A stretch of 38,560 nt of DNA from assembly GCA_947474995.1 (NCBI GenBank), contig CANJNJ010000037.1:1-38560 (forward strand). The letters are read 5' to 3'. This document shows, piece after piece, positions 34,860 to 38,560 of the stretch (position 1 is the first letter of the stretch; each line of letters starts with the position of its first letter). The stretch is from Opitutaceae bacterium (GTDB taxonomy: Bacteria > Verrucomicrobiota > Verrucomicrobiia > Opitutales > Opitutaceae). The position numbers were made by a program, and so were the translations under genes. Under the pieces are notes generated by a model. It ran no database searches, was not told the origin of the DNA, and worked only from the letters and a program-made list of their open reading frames with translations.

Positions 34860-35462
34860 CGCGGGCAGGTCGCGGCAGACGACCGTCAATTCGGGGGGCG
34901 GCTGGCCTTTACGCACCTCGAGCGGCAGCACGACGTCTTTGTAACCCGGGCGCTGCCCGATGACTTGGTAATTTCCCGGCGGAAGGGACACCGTGTTGGC
35001 GTCGAATTTCAGCGGCTTGCGGACATTGGTGATCGTCACGTAGGTGAGCCGGTCGGATTTTAGCACCACGGCCACGGAACCACTTTGCGCCATGAGCCTT
35101 TCCTGGAGCTTCTGCATGTCCTCCGAGAGGAACACTTTTTCCGGCTTGGATTTCATCGCGCGGTTGAAGGTGCGAATCCCCGTCTGAAACTCGGCGCTGT
35201 TCACCTGACGTTCGACGACTTCGAGCAACTTGTGGAACTGCGCCACCGAATCGAGGCCCGCCAATTCCGCTTCAAACGCCGCCTGCGTCTTGCCCTCGTC
35301 GGCCTTTCTTCGCGCCACGTCCTGTTGGTACGCACGCTCGTAGGTCTGCGCTTCGTCGGCCGCGGCGGGCGGGGCGGCTTGGGCGGACGATGCCCTCGTC
35401 AAAAGTGCCGCCAGCAACAGGCTGGTGAGCAAAAAGCGGAGGCGAAAGGAACGGGTTTTCAT
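34854..35462 (-). CDS. Secreted protein with a PEGA-like C-terminal domain
   Basis: A 202-residue exported protein with a signal peptide (RFLLTSLLLAALLTRASSAQA). The middle third is helical (RAYQQDVARRKADEGKTQ, LLEVVERQVNSAEFQTG), possibly a coiled-coil. The C-terminal region reads VTITNVRKPLKFDAN, VSLPPGNYQVIGQRPGYKDV and LEVRKGQPPPELTV, like the PEGA domain of surface proteins. The start is an ATG at 35462. The stop codon is part of a palindromic repeat. It lies between mtnA and the Spy-like gene. Function not recognised. Confidence 0.75.
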   Translation of the reverse strand: MKTRSFRLRFLLTSLLLAALLTRASSAQAAPPAAADEAQTYERAYQQDVARRKADEGKTQAAFEAELAGLDSVAQFHKLLEVVERQVNSAEFQTGIRTFNRAMKSKPEKVFLSEDMQKLQERLMAQSGSVAVVLKSDRLTYVTITNVRKPLKFDANTVSLPPGNYQVIGQRPGYKDVVLPLEVRKGQPPPELTVVCRDLPAK

Positions 35463-35538
35463 GATGGGCAGAACTACAACGTGCCGGGCAAAAGATGAAG
35501 ATGAATTGCCGGCGGTCCCTTGGCAAATGTCGGTTCGC

Positions 35539-35591
35539 AAGGGAGGGCCGAGCTCCGCCGCGGCCGCTTCGGCGGAGCTCGGCCCTCCCTT
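35539..35591. repeat. Perfect 21-bp palindrome of the GGAGGGCCGAGCTCCG family
   Basis: Arms 35539-35559 and 35571-35591 are perfectly complementary over 21 bp, with an 11-base loop. They match the separated arms at 11755-11960. It lies 16 bp after the mtnA stop, so it could act as a transcript end or RNA stabiliser, but no T-run follows. Confidence 0.85.
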
Positions 35592-35607
35592 TGGGCGGGG
35601 GCTGCGT

Positions 35608-36714
35608 TCAGCGTTGCCCGCTGCCCTGGGAGGGGAACAACCCCCGCAAGCCCGCTTCGGTGGCGGCGCACACGCCCCGCTCGGTGATGAGGCCCGTGAC
35701 GAGCCGCGCCGGGGTGACGTCGAAGGCTGGATTGGCCGCCGGACTTTTGTCGGGAGTGAGTCGGACGGAGGCGACGGTGCCATCGGCCAGCCGTCCGGAA
35801 ATATGCGTGACCTCGGTTTCCGCCCGATGCTCGATCGGAATCTCCCGCAGTCCATCGCGCATCGTCCAATCGATGCTCGGCGAAGGGACCGCAGCATAAA
35901 AAGGGATCCCGTTGTCGCGCGCGGCGAGGGCCTTCAGGTAGGTGCCGATCTTGTTGCACACGTCGCCGGTGGCCGTCGTGCGATCGGTGCCGACGAGGCA
36001 CAGGTCGACGTCGCCGCGCTGCATCAGGTGCCCGCCCGCATTGTCGACGATGACCGTGTGTGGTACGCCGTGGTTCAACAGTTCCCAGGCCGTGAGACTC
36101 GCCCCCTGGTTGCGCGGGCGGGTTTCGTCGACCCAGACATGGACGGGAATTCCGGCGTCGTGCGCCGCGTAAATGGGCGCCGTGGCGGTGACGACATCGA
36201 TCATGGCCAGCCAGCCCGCGTTGCAGTGGGTGAGAATATTGATGCGCACCCCGGGCTTTTTTTGCGCGGCGATCGCGCGAATCAGTTCGAGCCCGGCGGC
36301 GCCAATCCCGCGGTTGATCGCGACGTCCTCATCGCAGATTTCAATCGCGAGCTGGCGGGAACGGGCGACGCGGGCGGCGGGGGCCAGGGGTTGGAGTTGA
36401 GTTCGGACCCGGTCGAGGGCCCAGCGCAGGTTGACGGCGGTCGGGCGCGTCTCGAGGAGCATGGCGTAAGCGCGGTCGAGCGCGTCGTTGGAAGGATCCA
36501 CGCGCAGGGCCAGCCACAGGCCCCAGGCGGCCGTGGCGCCGATGAGTGGGGCACCGCGCACCAACATGGCGCGGATGGCGTGGGCCGCGTCGTCGAGCGT
36601 GGCGAGACGGGCCGTGACGAACGCGTGGGGCAACCGGGTCTGGTCGATGATTTCGACCGCGGTGCCGTCGGCGGAAGGCCAGAGGGTGCGGGTGGGGCGG
36701 CCGTTAACGTTCAT
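35608..36714 (-). CDS. mtnA: S-methyl-5-thioribose-1-phosphate isomerase
   Basis: A 368-residue MtnA, usual length, which isomerises methylthioribose-1-phosphate to the ribulose form in methionine salvage. Cys164 of THCNAGWLA and Asp244 of GTDRT are the expected catalytic residues. RGAPLIGATAAWG, VDETRPRNQGASLTAWEL and GDVCNKIGTYLKA are family blocks. Paralogues can act on 5-deoxyribose-1-phosphate or ribose-1-phosphate. It is on the same strand as, and downstream of, an aldolase/dehydrogenase fusion, with a 107-bp gap holding a repeat. No mtnK or mtnB/C lies within the window, so classic salvage is not shown. Confidence 0.92.
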   Translation of the reverse strand: MNVNGRPTRTLWPSADGTAVEIIDQTRLPHAFVTARLATLDDAAHAIRAMLVRGAPLIGATAAWGLWLALRVDPSNDALDRAYAMLLETRPTAVNLRWALDRVRTQLQPLAPAARVARSRQLAIEICDEDVAINRGIGAAGLELIRAIAAQKKPGVRINILTHCNAGWLAMIDVVTATAPIYAAHDAGIPVHVWVDETRPRNQGASLTAWELLNHGVPHTVIVDNAGGHLMQRGDVDLCLVGTDRTTATGDVCNKIGTYLKALAARDNGIPFYAAVPSPSIDWTMRDGLREIPIEHRAETEVTHISGRLADGTVASVRLTPDKSPAANPAFDVTPARLVTGLITERGVCAATEAGLRGLFPSQGSGQR

Positions 36715-36739
36715 GGCGAGGCGACGGACGGGATGCAGT

Positions 36740-36797
36740 TGGTCGTTCCGCCCTCAGACAGCTGAGGTCAAGACACCGCCTGAAGGCGGGACTACGA
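36740..36797. repeat. GGTAGTTCCGCC-family repeat (copy 3, divergent)
   Basis: The left end GGTCGTTCCGCC and right end GGCGGGACTACG recall copies 1 and 2, with an internal hairpin CTCAG-ACAG-CTGAG. It fills the gap between mtnA and the aldolase/dehydrogenase gene. Confidence 0.6.
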
Positions 36798-36821
36798 ACA
36801 AAGAGCAGGTGCATTGCCGGA

Positions 36822-38560
36822 TTAAATCACGCGCTCGTTGCCGCCATCGACGGGAACCTGGGCGCCGGTGGTCTTGGCGAAACGTGGGCCGCACATTTCG
36901 GCCGCCATCTCCGCCACGTCGCGACTCGTCACTTCGACCTTGAGCACGTTGTTCGTCTTGTAGGCGTCCACGCTGAGGCCGTAGTGCTGCGCCCGGGACG
37001 CGAGGATTTCGGGTGTCCAGAGCGCCGTGTCGAAAACCAGGTTGGGATGGATCGAGTTGACGCGAATGCGGTCCGCTCCCCATTCGAGGGCGGCAATCCG
37101 CGCCAGTTGATTGACCGCGGCTTTGGACGCGGAGTAGGCGGCCGCGCCCGGTCCCGGTGCGGGGACATTCTTCGAGCCGATCACGACCACGCGTCCCCCA
37201 TTCGGGGCGAGCTTGAGCAGTGGGTGGCACTCGCGCATCAACGCGAATGTCGCGTCAAGATTGACGGCCATCACCTTCCGCCAGGTCGCGGTGTCGAGTT
37301 CCTCGATCTTCCGGCTCGAGGGAAAGATGCCGGCGTTGAGCACCAGAATGTCGAGGCCGCCGAACGCGCGGGTGCCTTCCTCGAGGGCGGCGGCGATCGA
37401 CGTTTCGCTCGTGAGGTCGCAAACGATGCCGCGAAAATCAGGACGGGCGTGCGCCGTGACGATCGCCGGATTGATGTCCAGGCCCACGACCGCGGCGCCC
37501 CGCTGCAGCAAGGCCGCCACGCAGGCGCGACCGATGCCCGAGGCGGCGCCGGTGACGAGCGCCACTTCGCCGGTGAAAACCGGCGGCGGTCCCGAGCGCC
37601 GCAGCTTGGCCTGTTCGAGATCCCAATACTCGACGGCGAAGACGTCCGCTGGCGGCAACGCCCTCCAGCCCTCAAGCGCATTGGCGCGCAGGATGAGGGC
37701 GATCGTGTGTCGGTAGATGTCGCCGGCGATGGCGGCGTCATGGGCGGTGCGTCCGGCCACGACGAGGCCCCATTCGGAATCGAGAATCACGCGCGGCGCC
37801 GGATCGAGCATGAGCGGCTTGGGTTCCGCGCGAGCGGCGTGGGTGGCGAAATAGCTTTCGTAGGCCGCGCGATAGGACTCGAGATCGCGTCCGACCAACG
37901 GCACGCGCTTCGTGCGCAGCACGTGGTCCGGCGTGGCCGGACCCTGGCTGGCGAGCGTGGCGACGTCGGCGTGGCGCGCGAAGCCGAGGCCGGGGGTGTC
38001 GCCCTGGGTGGCGAGAATCGCCGGGGCGCCCAGTACGGCCGAAAGTTTTTTTCGGAAGTCCGCCAATTCGATCCGTCTCGATTTTCCTGACTCCGGTTCC
38101 GCGGGCGGCCAGGCGATGTTCCACGCGCGCTGCTTCGCCAGGTGGGCTTCGGCGAGCGTGGCGAGGTGAATCATCCTCTCGTAGGAAGTGCGGGCAGTGT
38201 CGCCAAAACTGATCAGCCCGTGGTTCATCAGCACCAGACCGATGGTGCGGGCGGGCAGCGTCCGGGGCAGCAGGGTGGCGCAGAGGCGGGCCAGCTTGAA
38301 GCCCGGCATTTCGTACGGAACGATGATCACCTGGTCCCCGTAGATTTCCCGGATGCGTTTGGCGCCGCCCGGCGTATTGCACGCGGCGATGAACGCATCG
38401 GCGTGGGTATGATCAACAAATTTGGCCGGGAGCAGGGCGTGGAGGATGGCTTCCACGGAAGGCGCGGGGGCCGCCGGATTCGTCATGCACCCCTTGAGTT
38501 CGGTGGCCATCCGCAGATCGCTCAGCGCTTCGAGCCCAGCCAGCCGCATCAGGTGCGGCA
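36822..38560 (-). CDS. Class II aldolase / short-chain dehydrogenase fusion (5' end outside the window)
   Basis: The frame is open to the right edge, so the first part of the protein is missing; about 579 residues are seen. The N-terminal part is a class II aldolase: PAKFVDHTHADAFIAA supplies the two zinc-binding His of HTHAD, and MNHGLISFGD another His. The C-terminal part (from about VFTGEVALVTGAASGIG) is a short-chain dehydrogenase with TGAASGIG, LNAGIF and the YSASK catalytic Tyr-Lys pair, ending in VPVDGGN. The layout matches bifunctional rhamnulose-1-phosphate aldolase/lactaldehyde dehydrogenase proteins (RhaE/YuxG type). Adjacent mtnA allows a different reading, a methylthioribulose-phosphate aldolase; the substrate is unresolved. 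Confidence 0.88.
   Translation of the reverse strand, partial: PHLMRLAGLEALSDLRMATELKGCMTNPAAPAPSVEAILHALLPAKFVDHTHADAFIAACNTPGGAKRIREIYGDQVIIVPYEMPGFKLARLCATLLPRTLPARTIGLVLMNHGLISFGDTARTSYERMIHLATLAEAHLAKQRAWNIAWPPAEPESGKSRRIELADFRKKLSAVLGAPAILATQGDTPGLGFARHADVATLASQGPATPDHVLRTKRVPLVGRDLESYRAAYESYFATHAARAEPKPLMLDPAPRVILDSEWGLVVAGRTAHDAAIAGDIYRHTIALILRANALEGWRALPPADVFAVEYWDLEQAKLRRSGPPPVFTGEVALVTGAASGIGRACVAALLQRGAAVVGLDINPAIVTAHARPDFRGIVCDLTSETSIAAALEEGTRAFGGLDILVLNAGIFPSSRKIEELDTATWRKVMAVNLDATFALMRECHPLLKLAPNGGRVVVIGSKNVPAPGPGAAAYSASKAAVNQLARIAALEWGADRIRVNSIHPNLVFDTALWTPEILASRAQHYGLSVDAYKTNNVLKVEVTSRDVAEMAAEMCGPRFAKTTGAQVPVDGGNERVI

Noticed and set aside
35539-35591. Intrinsic terminator of mtnA
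   Set aside because: The stem is strong but no T-run follows on the minus strand, and the same arms occur elsewhere as a repeat family.

Overview
This 38.6 kb window is GC-rich chromosomal DNA from a Gram-negative bacterium (lpxA, lipoprotein and secretion signals). Protein likeness and gene content (MoxR/Bat locus, DUF6807, acetyl-xylan-esterase-like hydrolase, xylA, anaerobic-type ThiH) suggest a Verrucomicrobiota member, probably Opitutaceae-like. That placement comes from remembered family likeness, not a search. Many start codons lack a clear Shine-Dalgarno sequence, and several genes are coupled by ATGA or TAATG overlaps. No rRNA, tRNA, CRISPR array or insertion sequence was seen.

Layout. 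1-207: edge fragment of a repeat-type surface protein. 445-2029: mog and gluQ (minus). 2305-3451: LOG-family hydrolase and NUDIX protein (plus). 3535-11214 (minus): a MoxR-DUF58-BatA-BatB/C-BatD/E locus in which five functions sit on three Bat polypeptides. 11341-11733: GGQ release-factor-like protein. 12000-16156 (minus): Ntn-hydrolase acylase, small lipoprotein, xylose isomerase. 16463-20374 (plus): aroB, a conserved unknown, lpxA, pdxA. 20511-21046: two adjacent frameshifted small genes resembling a toxin-antitoxin pair. 21238-28926 (plus): a TPP riboswitch and a near-complete thiamine operon thiC-thiS-thiE(double)-thiG-thiH-thiF(rhodanese)-thiD. 29060-33756: DUF6807 protein, NagA-like deacetylase, peroxiredoxin, secreted esterase. 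34269-38560 (minus): Spy-like and PEGA-like secreted proteins, mtnA, and a truncated class II aldolase/short-chain dehydrogenase fusion.

How genes work together. ThiC makes the pyrimidine, ThiS/ThiF/ThiG/ThiH make the thiazole, ThiD phosphorylates the pyrimidine and ThiE joins them. The riboswitch closes the feedback loop. MoxR and the Bat proteins form an ATPase plus VWA-domain envelope complex. MtnA next to an aldolase/dehydrogenase fusion could form a sugar-phosphate salvage branch.

The most unusual feature is the density and variety of small palindromic repeats. Almost every spacer holds one, in several families. One twin-hairpin family occurs three times inside the thiamine operon, over the thiC stop codon, at the joint of the double ThiE protein and in the thiH 3' end. 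A second array near 34.0-34.2 kb has hairpins with different stems but a shared loop core.
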